Positions 41,911 to 49,502 of a stretch of DNA of 64,000 nt are shown here, one piece after another. Location of the stretch: assembly GCA_963832245.1 (NCBI GenBank), contig CAWHTG010000001.1:124001-188000 (forward strand), in the 5' to 3' direction. A program made the position numbers and the translations under genes. A model generated the notes under the pieces. That model was not told where the DNA came from. It made no database searches and saw only the letters and a list, made by a program, of their open reading frames with translations. Positions within the stretch are counted from its first letter, which is position 1, and every line of letters begins with the position of its first letter. The DNA is from JABDBE01 sp963832245. GTDB taxonomy: Bacteria > Acidobacteriota > Terriglobia > Terriglobales > Acidobacteriaceae.

Positions 41911-42013
41911 AGTTCTCTAGATTTTGCGTGTAAGTCCTGTAAACTCAAAGATCTAGCACTATGGTCAATCCTTAGGTCCTGTGTTTTCAAGATTTTGCAG
42001 CCAAAAGGGGGGT
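41911..42013. repeat. Degenerate tandem units ending in an A4G6 run
   Basis: aagttctctagattttgc (41911), aagtcctgtaaactcaaag (41933) and aggtcctgtgttttcaaga (41975), each ending in a TTTTGC or CTAGC word, then AAAAGGGGGG. Confidence 0.6.
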
Positions 42014-42078
42014 GCTCCGTCCCAAGATGGGAAGGCGGCGGGCGAGACGCCCCCCGGACAGCCGCCGGGACGGCGGCG

Positions 42079-42630
42079 CTACATGGAAGAGTCGGCTTCC
42101 AAGAAATAGTTTGGTTCTTCCTCGGCGGGCACGATTCCTTCTGGCAAACCCCCCTGGTTGTACTCGGCTAGGCGATTCTTCCACTTCAGGAACTCGGTCA
42201 AGCTGCGGGGCTCGATGCGGATTTCTACGCGGCGAAGGCTGGCGAGCAGGAGATTCATTTCGTAGCGAAAGCCGGTGGTGGTACGAAGGTTTTTTGCGGC
42301 AGGTCGAAGCAGTTTGATCTTCCGATTGTGGCATTCGAGAAGGCCCCAGCCGGCGGGTAATTCTTCAGGCCGAAGCATGGCTGCAGGGGTCAGGTAGAAG
42401 CGTTCGCAGCCCAGCCCCATTTCCTGTTTCTGGCGAAAGGGTTTGTCGCGATCCGCGCAAAAGTCGGCGCGAGAGATTTTGCATTCGACGAGCACGGAGT
42501 GGCAGGCACGCTTCCATCCAATGGCGTCGGGCATTTCGCCGCTGAGACAGGCTTGCTCGGAGAGAATCACTCCGCAACGGTATGAACGCAGCCATGCCAC
42601 GGCTTTTTGGACTAACTGGGGATGAGTCAT
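42079..42630 (-). CDS. PD-(D/E)XK nuclease-like protein
   Basis: 183 aa from ATG 42630 (longer frame to 42705 runs into repeats). MPDAIGWKRACHSVLVECKI fits the core of restriction-endonuclease folds: Asp in PDAIG, then E-x-K in VECK. DKPFRQKQEMGLGCERFYLT and EELPAGWGLLE complete a pattern known in VRR-like and unnamed nuclease-fold proteins. Zinc or other domains absent. Its role could be DNA repair or defence; nothing nearby decides it. It lies upstream, same strand, of nothing related. Confidence 0.7.
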   Translation of the reverse strand: MTHPQLVQKAVAWLRSYRCGVILSEQACLSGEMPDAIGWKRACHSVLVECKISRADFCADRDKPFRQKQEMGLGCERFYLTPAAMLRPEELPAGWGLLECHNRKIKLLRPAAKNLRTTTGFRYEMNLLLASLRRVEIRIEPRSLTEFLKWKNRLAEYNQGGLPEGIVPAEEEPNYFLEADSSM

Positions 42631-42747
42631 CGGATGCTTAGGTTTTACTCGCTGGCGAGCGTGGAAGGAAGTGACTTCGAAGCTTCTGGAGAAAGCAGTC
42701 AGCACTCAGCCCCTTAACTGACCTTAGTGGCTTGCTGGCTTCTTTGG

Positions 42748-42789
42748 CTGAGTGCTGAATGCTGAATGCTGAGTGCTGACTGCTGACTG
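42748..42789. repeat. Heptanucleotide tandem repeat, six units
   Basis: CTGAGTG CTGAATG CTGAATG CTGAGTG CTGACTG CTGACTG in perfect 7-bp phase, ending CTCAG. The mirrored words cagtcagcactcag occur at 42690-42704. Confidence 0.95.
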
Positions 42790-42790
42790 C

Positions 42791-44293
42791 TCAGCTCCGC
42801 TCCGGGCTTGCGGCTCTTAGCGGTTTCACCATCACCGGCTGGCGATAGACGATTTCGAGCAGATGGCGCGCGGCGGCGATGTTTTCTGCCGTGGGGTCGC
42901 GCGGAGAGTAGCCTTGGGCGGCGATCTCGAGGAAACCGTTTTGCTCATGGACTTTGAGTCGCTGAATGTGGCCGGTGCGATCCGCGTCGAAGGCGTTCGC
43001 CAAGCGCAGAATTCCCGCCAGCTTCTGGGCGCTCTGCCGCTGAGCTTGGGTCAATCCCGCAAGCGATTTCTGTCCGACTCTGGGCAGCGCACCACGATGA
43101 TAGCGGGCGACGATACCTACCTGGCGCAGCTTTTCTTTCGTCCAGCTCAAGGGCGGGGTAAGGCGCTCAATCAGCTTGTAGGTAGCTTTGTGATGCTGTT
43201 TTTCTTTCTTGGAGCGGCCGACGTCGTGCAGCAGGGCCGCTACCTGCAAGATGTTGCGTTGATCCGCGCGCTCGGAATCTGTCGGAGGTTGTTTGACTGG
43301 CAATGCGTCATAAAGTTGAAGAGCTAAACGGGCGACGTGGGTCGAATGCTTGAAGTCTGGATCCAGCAACGAAGCCCACAGTTTCAGGCGGCTCAGAGCG
43401 GCGGCTGCGATCTGCTCCCCGGCGGGCAATTGGGCCCTCCAGACTTGCCATAGCGAAGCTTTGCCCAGCATCTTGCCACGGTATTTTTCGATCCGAAGAG
43501 TGCGTTCTTCGATGATCCTGGAATGCCACTTCGAACGCGATTCAGCGTCCGGAAAGCGGTTGACTTGCAGCGCAGTTGCCCAAAGCACATCGAGGTCGTG
43601 AATTTCGCCTAGCAGGTCCTGCAGGTCCTTAAGATCGTCACTCCACGCGGCATGCTGTTCCGGCAAGAAATTTTCCACGATGTAGCGGAAGCGCTTCAAT
43701 CCGATGCGGAGGCGGTGGAACGCTACTTGCGAGCGATTGCGCAGGGCGCGCTTATGCAATTCGTAGGCTTCGGTCCATCGTTCGAGCGCGAGATGCTGGA
43801 AGACGGCGCTTCCCGGCCGCATTCTGGCGGCCCGACGAGGCAGAGATGTAATCCATCGCTTCCACTGTTTATGATCAAACTCCTGCAAAGCAACCGCAGC
43901 TTGCTGTTTGAGGTGAAATTCACGAGCGCTAAGGAACTGCAGCAGCGCGCTGGCCACTGGGTCAGCCGGGTCGGCGAAACGTTGTACCCACTCTTCCATT
44001 ACTTGCGCGTCGCGCAACTCTCCCAACTCGCGGAAGAGGCGTTTGCCTGCCTTCTTCATCTGCTTCCATGCGGGATTGGGATCCATGACCAGAATGCCGT
44101 CAGCCATCGAGCGGCAACGGCGCAGCGCTACGCGTAAATCATGGACAGCCTCGGCGTCAAAGTGCACGCTGGCGCGGTCGCATTCTTCCAGAACCCGTTC
44201 CATCCACAGGGCGAGGCCTGGTTTTTTTCGCACGTCTTTCGCTGTGGCTGGGGTTACCATGAGATTTTTGGCGGTCGCTGGATGACCAATCAT
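42791..44293 (-). CDS. CHAD domain-HD domain fusion protein
   Basis: 500 aa. Residues about 15-285 are a CHAD domain: two similar helical halves, with VHDLRVALRRCRSMADGIL and AFHRLRIGLKRFRYIVENFL, whose conserved His and Arg/Lys face bind polyphosphate in known examples. Residues about 310-480 are an HD domain (AALLHDVGRSKKEKQHHKAT, then RYHRGALPRVGQ) most like the C-terminal half of exopolyphosphatase/GppA. The Ppx catalytic half is missing. Polyphosphate turnover or sensing is a fair guess. Soluble, no signal peptide. Confidence 0.9.
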   Translation of the reverse strand: MIGHPATAKNLMVTPATAKDVRKKPGLALWMERVLEECDRASVHFDAEAVHDLRVALRRCRSMADGILVMDPNPAWKQMKKAGKRLFRELGELRDAQVMEEWVQRFADPADPVASALLQFLSAREFHLKQQAAVALQEFDHKQWKRWITSLPRRAARMRPGSAVFQHLALERWTEAYELHKRALRNRSQVAFHRLRIGLKRFRYIVENFLPEQHAAWSDDLKDLQDLLGEIHDLDVLWATALQVNRFPDAESRSKWHSRIIEERTLRIEKYRGKMLGKASLWQVWRAQLPAGEQIAAAALSRLKLWASLLDPDFKHSTHVARLALQLYDALPVKQPPTDSERADQRNILQVAALLHDVGRSKKEKQHHKATYKLIERLTPPLSWTKEKLRQVGIVARYHRGALPRVGQKSLAGLTQAQRQSAQKLAGILRLANAFDADRTGHIQRLKVHEQNGFLEIAAQGYSPRDPTAENIAAARHLLEIVYRQPVMVKPLRAASPERS

Positions 44294-44404
44294 TTTCGCC
44301 GCTGAGGCGAATTAATTCCAGCCCCGAATAGCTGAATAGCGCTATTGGTCTTCGGCTTGCAGTCCTGAATCCGGCTCAAGGCGAAAGCTGCGGCCTTTGG
44401 CCTG

Positions 44405-44425
44405 ACCGGGTCGAAGACCCGGTCC
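44405..44425. repeat. Family A-like hairpin variant
   Basis: accgggtcgaagacccggt followed by CCCACACC; stem differs but the gtcgaag loop and pyrimidine tail are kept. Confidence 0.45.
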
Positions 44426-44477
44426 CACACCGACCCGGGACCACACAGAACTGCTTGGGGCCTATTACCTCCGTAAC

Positions 44478-47249
44478 ATGCATCCCCTTACCTTGTGCAT
44501 TAACCTTATAGCGGAGTTTCAGGAGCCACGTATTTCTACCGCCGCCACAACCAAGAGAGAAGAGAGGAATGCCTCTGCTCGCGCTTTTATTCATAGCCTG
44601 AACATTTTGGTGAAATATGTTCGGCTTTATGGCTTTCAGCACAAGCGCACGGAAGGCCAGTTTGAAGTCACCTGGAATGAACTGCAGCATGGCTTGCCGA
44701 AAGAGGGCGATAGCGGCTTCCTGCTGGGAGTGTCCGAAAACAGGCTGCTGCTGGACGGCGTGGCGCTGGAGACGGGGCAGGCCGAACGCAGCTTCGCACA
44801 ACTTTTGACCGCAGCTGGCTTGGCCAGCATTCAGTTTTCCAAAGGGGTCACGGTTGATGACTTTGCCCGGCTGATCCGCGCGTTTGCCGTGGGTGGTTCC
44901 AAAGCGCAGGATGTAGTGCAGCAGATCAAGGATACGTTCGGGGACAGCAAAACTTCCACGATTCGGATCAATGAGGTCAAATTTGTCGCGGCGGACCCGG
45001 GGACGGCTGACGTAAGCATAGCGGCGCAGATTGCCGCTCAGACTCTGGGCCCCGAATTCAAAGAATGGTTGAATGATCCGCAGAAACTGCTGCAACTGAT
45101 TGCCGCGGCTGAAGGCTCGCGCGCCGGTGGCCTGGCGGGAGGCGCACCGATGGGCAGCGTGCCGAATATACCGTCGGGCACGGTGTCGAATGCAGCGCCC
45201 GGCCAAGCAGGGGGCGGCAATACCGCTGGCGGAGGGACTTGGGCGGGTGGGGTTGTGCCGTTGCAGGAAGAAGAGGTTATTCAGGCCATCCGGCTGCTGA
45301 CCAAGTTCGGGGAAGTCGGGGCCGACCCTGGCGCCAAAACGGAATCGCTGCAGAGCGAACTCACCGAGGTAGATCCAAATACCAAGCTCAACCTGCAACA
45401 GCTATTGCAGAGTCTGGCAGCGAAGGCTCCTGTGGAAAAAACCGACACCCCTCTTTTGATGAAGGCGGCGGAGCACATGGCGATTCGCTTCGCCATGGAG
45501 CGCTTCCAAAAGGGAGACATCAAGGTCAACGCGGTGCACCAGATGCTGGAGCACATGAGCCGGCAAATGGAGACCCTGCGGCAGATCCTGCGCGTGCACG
45601 AAGACAAAATGAGCAAGGCAGGGATTCTGGTAGAGTCCCATGCCGACATCCTGGACCGCATGTTCTGGTCGGAAGTGCCGGAGGCGGGAAAGCGAAGCGT
45701 GCTGCTCTCGGGCGAAGCGCCGTGCGTGCCGCCGCGCAATATCCGGCAATTCATCGAGACCTTGCTGGAGCGCGGAGACCTGGAAGGGGTCACCGCGATC
45801 CTGCAAAATTATTCGCATTGCCTTAATGCCAAAGATGCGGAGCCTCGCCGCAAAGCGGCCATCGGCCTGAGCCAGCTAGCTGACCTGTTCGCCGCGCCTC
45901 GCATCGATCTGATTGGTTCCATGGTTCACAAGATCGGCGAGGCCTTGGTCCGCGACCCCGATCCTGAAGTGCAAAGCCTGCTCAGCGCGGCCTTTGTGCG
46001 GCTGAGTTCGGAAGCCGGAAACCGCAAACAGTATCGAGCCTTGAGTGAAGTGTGCGGCGCAATTGAAGAGGTAGCCAAACAACGTCCCGCTCTGGCCAAT
46101 GAGCTGCGTCCACGCATCGGAGTGGAGAATCGCCTGCCGGAGTTCATCGAAGAGGCGTTGCGACTGCCGCAAGTTCCGGCGGATCTGATTCTGGTGTTGC
46201 GCCGTACTTCGCAAGCGGCGATTGAACATCTTGCCGATCGCTTCTTCCGCTGCATGCGGCGGGAAGAATGCGACCGGATGGTCGACATCGTGAAGGAACT
46301 TGGCCCCGGCGCAATGCAACAAGCGAGAGAGATGCTGAGGACGGGGCCGGTTCGGCAGGCAGCATCCGTGGTCGGACTCTTGAGCCGGCTGGACGTCCCA
46401 ACCTTGCTGGAGTTGTTGCCCATCCGGCTGAAGGAGTGGAATCGCTTCTACCACGATATCGTAGTTCGCGAAATAGCTTACGGCGCGGCCCACGATCGGG
46501 GACGCACTTTGCTGGAAATCCTCGAGCACCTGGATGAGATGGTTCTGCCCCAGGCGATTGATGAGATTGGCATGAGCGGGGACCGGACGACTGTGCCACC
46601 CCTGATGGTTATGGCTGAGGCTGGCGAAGCTCAAGGCCGTTCCGCGATCATTCAGATCAAAGCGGTCGAGTCCCTGGGACGGCTGCGCGAACCCGAATCG
46701 ATTCCGGTGCTGCGCAATTTGCTCGAGACCAAGAAAATGTGGAAGTGGACGCATCATCGGGAATTGCGGATCGCGGCCGCGCAAGCCTTGGCCAAGATCG
46801 ATCCGCGTTACGCCAGCCAGGTCATGTCGGATAGCGGCTTGGCGGCGGGCGAACTGGCGATTGCCCCGTTGGATGCGGCTCCCGCCTGCCCCTGGGTGCG
46901 GCAGCGGCGTTACGAACGAATCGTTTTGCGAAAAACGCTGTCCGCCATCATTAGCAGTTCGTGGGGAAAATCCAGCATCCAGCTTCGCGAGCTGAGCTTA
47001 GGCGGCGGGATGGGAACGAAAGAGGACAACCTTCGCGTGGGCTCGGAAGCAAACATCGATATTTCGACTGGCGTCCGCCACATTCGCGGGCAGGTCCTGC
47101 TGCGTCGCGCCCGGGTGAACGAGGTCGGGTTTGAAATTGTTAGTACTGACATGGAGAGCCGGCTGCGCCTGCGCAACATCCTCATGGAGGCCGTGGGGCG
47201 GGCGCCGGAGATAAGAGTCACCGAGTGGCAGGGTGACCGCAAGGTCTGA
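44478..47249 (+). CDS. Large HEAT-repeat protein with C-terminal PilZ-like domain
   Basis: 923 aa. N-terminal helical part (FIHSLNILVKYVRLYGFQHK), Gly/Ala linker about residues 210-265, long helical solenoid of HEAT-type repeats (about 440-780; VQSLLSAAFVRLSSEAGN, AVESLGRLREPESIPVLRNL, LRIAAAQALAKIDP), then residues about 815-915: RRYERIVLRKTLSA, LRELSLGGGMG, GQVLLRRARVNEVGFEIV, a PilZ pattern that binds cyclic-di-GMP in typical cases. The Arg-x3-Arg site is degenerate (RQRRYERI). ATG 44478 has no Shine-Dalgarno. Converges on atpE. Confidence 0.78.
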   Translation: MHPLTLCINLIAEFQEPRISTAATTKREERNASARAFIHSLNILVKYVRLYGFQHKRTEGQFEVTWNELQHGLPKEGDSGFLLGVSENRLLLDGVALETGQAERSFAQLLTAAGLASIQFSKGVTVDDFARLIRAFAVGGSKAQDVVQQIKDTFGDSKTSTIRINEVKFVAADPGTADVSIAAQIAAQTLGPEFKEWLNDPQKLLQLIAAAEGSRAGGLAGGAPMGSVPNIPSGTVSNAAPGQAGGGNTAGGGTWAGGVVPLQEEEVIQAIRLLTKFGEVGADPGAKTESLQSELTEVDPNTKLNLQQLLQSLAAKAPVEKTDTPLLMKAAEHMAIRFAMERFQKGDIKVNAVHQMLEHMSRQMETLRQILRVHEDKMSKAGILVESHADILDRMFWSEVPEAGKRSVLLSGEAPCVPPRNIRQFIETLLERGDLEGVTAILQNYSHCLNAKDAEPRRKAAIGLSQLADLFAAPRIDLIGSMVHKIGEALVRDPDPEVQSLLSAAFVRLSSEAGNRKQYRALSEVCGAIEEVAKQRPALANELRPRIGVENRLPEFIEEALRLPQVPADLILVLRRTSQAAIEHLADRFFRCMRREECDRMVDIVKELGPGAMQQAREMLRTGPVRQAASVVGLLSRLDVPTLLELLPIRLKEWNRFYHDIVVREIAYGAAHDRGRTLLEILEHLDEMVLPQAIDEIGMSGDRTTVPPLMVMAEAGEAQGRSAIIQIKAVESLGRLREPESIPVLRNLLETKKMWKWTHHRELRIAAAQALAKIDPRYASQVMSDSGLAAGELAIAPLDAAPACPWVRQRRYERIVLRKTLSAIISSSWGKSSIQLRELSLGGGMGTKEDNLRVGSEANIDISTGVRHIRGQVLLRRARVNEVGFEIVSTDMESRLRLRNILMEAVGRAPEIRVTEWQGDRKV

Positions 47250-47280
47250 GTTTTCCTTCTCTGCAATCAGAACCAAAAAA

Positions 47281-47306
47281 AGCCCCGGCTTGATCGAGCC
47301 GGGGCT
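47281..47306. terminator. Bidirectional terminator between HEAT-PilZ gene and atpE
   Basis: AGCCCCGGCT-tgatcg-AGCCGGGGCT, a 10-bp perfect stem with A7 before and T4 after, so a U tract forms on both strands. Confidence 0.93.
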
Positions 47307-47327
47307 TTTGCTTTTCGTGAAAATGCT

Positions 47328-47633
47328 CTACTTCACTTTGGCGAAAATGATGACCAGCGTGTACAGCGCCAGCGACTCGATCAAGGCCAGGCCAAGAATC
47401 AGCGCCAGCTGAATGCCGGGCCGGGCTGCAGGATTGCGAGCCAAGCCTTCCGCCGCCGCGGCTGTGGCTTTGCCCTGCGCCAGCGCGCAAATGCCGGACG
47501 CGAACGCCATGGAGAATCCGGCAGCGATCGCAACCCAGTTGACTCCGCTAGCGGCTTCTCCGCCCTGCGCGAATACAGGGACGGCGAAGCATAGCAATGA
47601 CAGCACCATGAACAGATTACTCAATTTACGCAT
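47328..47633 (-). CDS. atpE: ATP synthase F0 subunit c
   Basis: 101 aa. Two membrane helices joined by the polar loop ARNPAARPG. The ion-carrying Glu is E86 in LIESLALYTLV. Q53, E86, S87 and Y91 match the positions of the Na+ ligands Gln32, Glu65, Ser66 and Tyr70 of Ilyobacter subunit c, but Thr67 is Leu here. The first 23 residues look like a signal peptide (FMVLSLLCFAVPVFAQ), making it about 20 residues longer than most. Last gene of the atpZ-atpI-atpB-atpE unit; strong terminator follows. Confidence 0.97.
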   Translation of the reverse strand: MRKLSNLFMVLSLLCFAVPVFAQGGEAASGVNWVAIAAGFSMAFASGICALAQGKATAAAAEGLARNPAARPGIQLALILGLALIESLALYTLVIIFAKVK

Positions 47634-47812
47634 TGTGTTTTTCCTCGTGACTATGAATTACCGCCAGTGGGTGGTTGACGCCGTACCTTGCAGACGCCCT
47701 CACGCTGAACGGTGAGACTGCCGCACACCAAAACTTTTGAAACTCTACCCGCTCATGTCGTCCCGAGCGGAGCGAGGGATCTGCAGTTTCTCACAAACCG
47801 CGACAAACCCTC

Positions 47813-47874
47813 AGGCGCTAAAGCCCACACTCTTGATGGCTCCCGTCGGCACCACTGAAGTCGTGCCCTTCCAC
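47813..47874. repeat. Family A composite repeat between atpB and atpE
   Basis: ggcgctaaagccc, about 20 bases, then ggcaccactgaagtcgtgcc and CTTCCACG. The 279-bp gap 47634-47912 holds only this. Confidence 0.65.
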
Positions 47875-47912
47875 GATGCCATCTACTTCCACAAAGCCAT
47901 TTATAAGACGTT

Positions 47913-48644
47913 CTAGTGCTCTTCGGCTACAGCTCCCGCCAAATATACAGTCGTCAGCAGAACGAAGATGTAGGTTTGCAGCAACGACACCCCGATGTGC
48001 AATCCCAGAAACACAATGGGCACTCCGATCGGAACCAGTGAAAAGAAGACCAGAGTGACCATGTCGCCAGCGAACATGTTTGCGTAGAGACGGATGGTCA
48101 GCGAAAGCACTCGGGCGAGATGGCTTATGAGTTCAATCGGGACCATCAGCGGTGCAAGCGCGGGCATGGGCCCGGCAAAGTGCTTCAGATAGGCAATTCC
48201 CGCGTGTTTGAATCCCTGAGCTTGGTAATACACGAAGGCGCAAATCGCGCATCCCAACGGCACTACTGGTACGGCGGTCGGGGATTCAAAACCAGGAATG
48301 ACGCCGATCAGGTTGCACAACAGGATGAACAAACCGAGGGCCATTAGAAAAGGCGTGAAGCCTTCGCTGTGATGGCCGACAATTTCCTGGCTTTGTCCTT
48401 CAACGAATCCGTGAGCGCCTTCGAAGATGTGTTGCAATGCGCCCGGCTTGTCGACCGAAAGGCGGGAACGCACCAGTGCAAATACGACGATGAGAAACAG
48501 AAATACGAGAAGTTCCATCGCCACTGAGTTCGGGATGGGGGCGTCCGGAAATTTCGGTTCAAAGTGGAGGGTTCGCAGCAGCCCGGTGATTGGGCTAGCG
48601 AAAAGATGATTCAGGAATGCGGTAAACCAGAGTTGCTCGTGCAT
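47913..48644 (-). CDS. atpB: ATP synthase F0 subunit a
   Basis: 243 aa, six membrane helices. The half-channel helix with the essential Arg reads ISHLARVLSLTIRLYANMFA, and the last helices LLQTYIFVLLTTVYLAGAVAEEH end in the usual acidic tail. Family certain. It lies 268 bp upstream of atpE with a repeat between, and downstream of atpI. Confidence 0.97.
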   Translation of the reverse strand: MHEQLWFTAFLNHLFASPITGLLRTLHFEPKFPDAPIPNSVAMELLVFLFLIVVFALVRSRLSVDKPGALQHIFEGAHGFVEGQSQEIVGHHSEGFTPFLMALGLFILLCNLIGVIPGFESPTAVPVVPLGCAICAFVYYQAQGFKHAGIAYLKHFAGPMPALAPLMVPIELISHLARVLSLTIRLYANMFAGDMVTLVFFSLVPIGVPIVFLGLHIGVSLLQTYIFVLLTTVYLAGAVAEEH

Positions 48645-48649
48645 TTGCA

Positions 48650-48670
48650 GCTTTTAGCTTTTAGCTCTAA
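48650..48670. repeat. Short heptamer repeat, three units
   Basis: GCTTTTA GCTTTTA GCTCTAA, between atpB and atpI. Confidence 0.75.
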
Positions 48671-48680
48671 TAAGTGGTGT

Positions 48681-49103
48681 TCACAATCCTCGCGCCAGGG
48701 CCACGTACAGTTCGTATGCCGCTTCGCACCCGATGCCCCCTACGGGCAGAAACAGCCCCGCAAACAGCCCATAAAGACTCGCGGGAGAAACACTGAATAT
48801 AGCATAGGCGGCAGCGGCCATCAAAAAGTAGCGCACCAGAAATCGAAACACAATTCCGCTGCTCGATTGCTTGTAGGCGGTCTGGGTGGCGCGGTCGGCC
48901 AGAGCGCTTACGACTCGCTCCAGCCAATGAAAATTGAGGTAGGCGATGCCGCAGCCAGCGGCGAAACCTAATGCGATGCGCCAGCCAAAGCGGAGCCACC
49001 CTGCGGCGCTGAGAATCAGGGCCAGAGCGATCATGAAGCGCGGGATACGCGTCAGTGCGCCGGAGTAAAACGTCTCGGCGCGGCTTTCTTGGTCGCCGCT
49101 CAT
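48681..49103 (-). CDS. ATP synthase subunit I-like protein
   Basis: 140 aa from ATG 49103. Four hydrophobic helices (FMIALALILSAAGWL, IALGFAAGCGIAYLNFHWLE, FRFLVRYFLMAAAAYAIF, LYGLFAGLFLPVGGI), the pattern of ATP-synt_I proteins that help assemble the c ring or import Mg2+. Its ATG overlaps the atpZ stop by four bases (ATGA type). Position before atpB is usual for this protein. Confidence 0.82.
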   Translation of the reverse strand: MSGDQESRAETFYSGALTRIPRFMIALALILSAAGWLRFGWRIALGFAAGCGIAYLNFHWLERVVSALADRATQTAYKQSSSGIVFRFLVRYFLMAAAAYAIFSVSPASLYGLFAGLFLPVGGIGCEAAYELYVALARGL

Positions 49104-49336
49104 GAATTTCTTGAGTCGGAAGAGGTGACGGTCCGGATCAGTTCCACGAAGCCGGCAACGATCCCCAGAATCAATCCAGCTAAATAGAGCCACGTGGTAT
49201 GCAGCCAGTGATCTAGCGCCAGTCCGATGAGCCATCCGGCGACCGTTGCGGCCGGAAAAATGAAGGCTAGCTGGCTATAGTTCGCCAGTTGCACCAGCAC
49301 GCTTTTCTTCGCAGGAGGGTCGTCGCGGGGAGGCAT
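49100..49336 (-). CDS. AtpZ/AtpI family F0F1 accessory protein
   Basis: 78 aa, two helices: LAFIFPAATVAGWLIGLALD and WLYLAGLILGIVAGFVELIR. The Gly-rich first helix and LDHWLHT turn are typical of AtpZ, which forms a Mg2+/Ca2+ channel with AtpI in known cases. First gene of the F0 unit. F1 genes are not next to it. Confidence 0.85.
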   Translation of the reverse strand: MPPRDDPPAKKSVLVQLANYSQLAFIFPAATVAGWLIGLALDHWLHTTWLYLAGLILGIVAGFVELIRTVTSSDSRNS

Positions 49337-49398
49337 AGAATCAGAAATTCATAACTTTAGGATGGATTCACCAACTCCGGCGATGGAAATCGTCCCCC

Positions 49399-49460
49399 TC
49401 AAGGGCTAAAGCCCGAGTGGTTCGTGCTGTCGATCGGCACGGCTGAAGCCGTGCCCTCCC
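49399..49460. repeat. Family A composite repeat between nuo and atp units
   Basis: agggctaaagcccg, about 20 bases, then ggcacggctgaagccgtgcc and CTCCCGCG. Confidence 0.85.
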
Positions 49461-49502
49461 GCGCGCGGCTTGAGACCCAGCAAACTGCGTCTCTCCAAGA
49501 GC

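Larger units (their letters stand above)
41362..42078. other. 717-bp gene-free stretch with operator-like and repeat words
   Basis: Holds the operator-like pair at 41763-41790, three degenerate copies of a 25-bp unit at 41911-41999, the G-run AAAAGGGGGG at 42004-42013 and GC hairpins at 42026-42081. Two 80-codon minus frames here have no start signals and no likeness. Confidence 0.6.

Noticed and set aside
42748..42789. Possible CRISPR array
   Set aside because: Units are 7 bp without spacers; nothing in the window shows 25-40 bp repeats with regular spacers.
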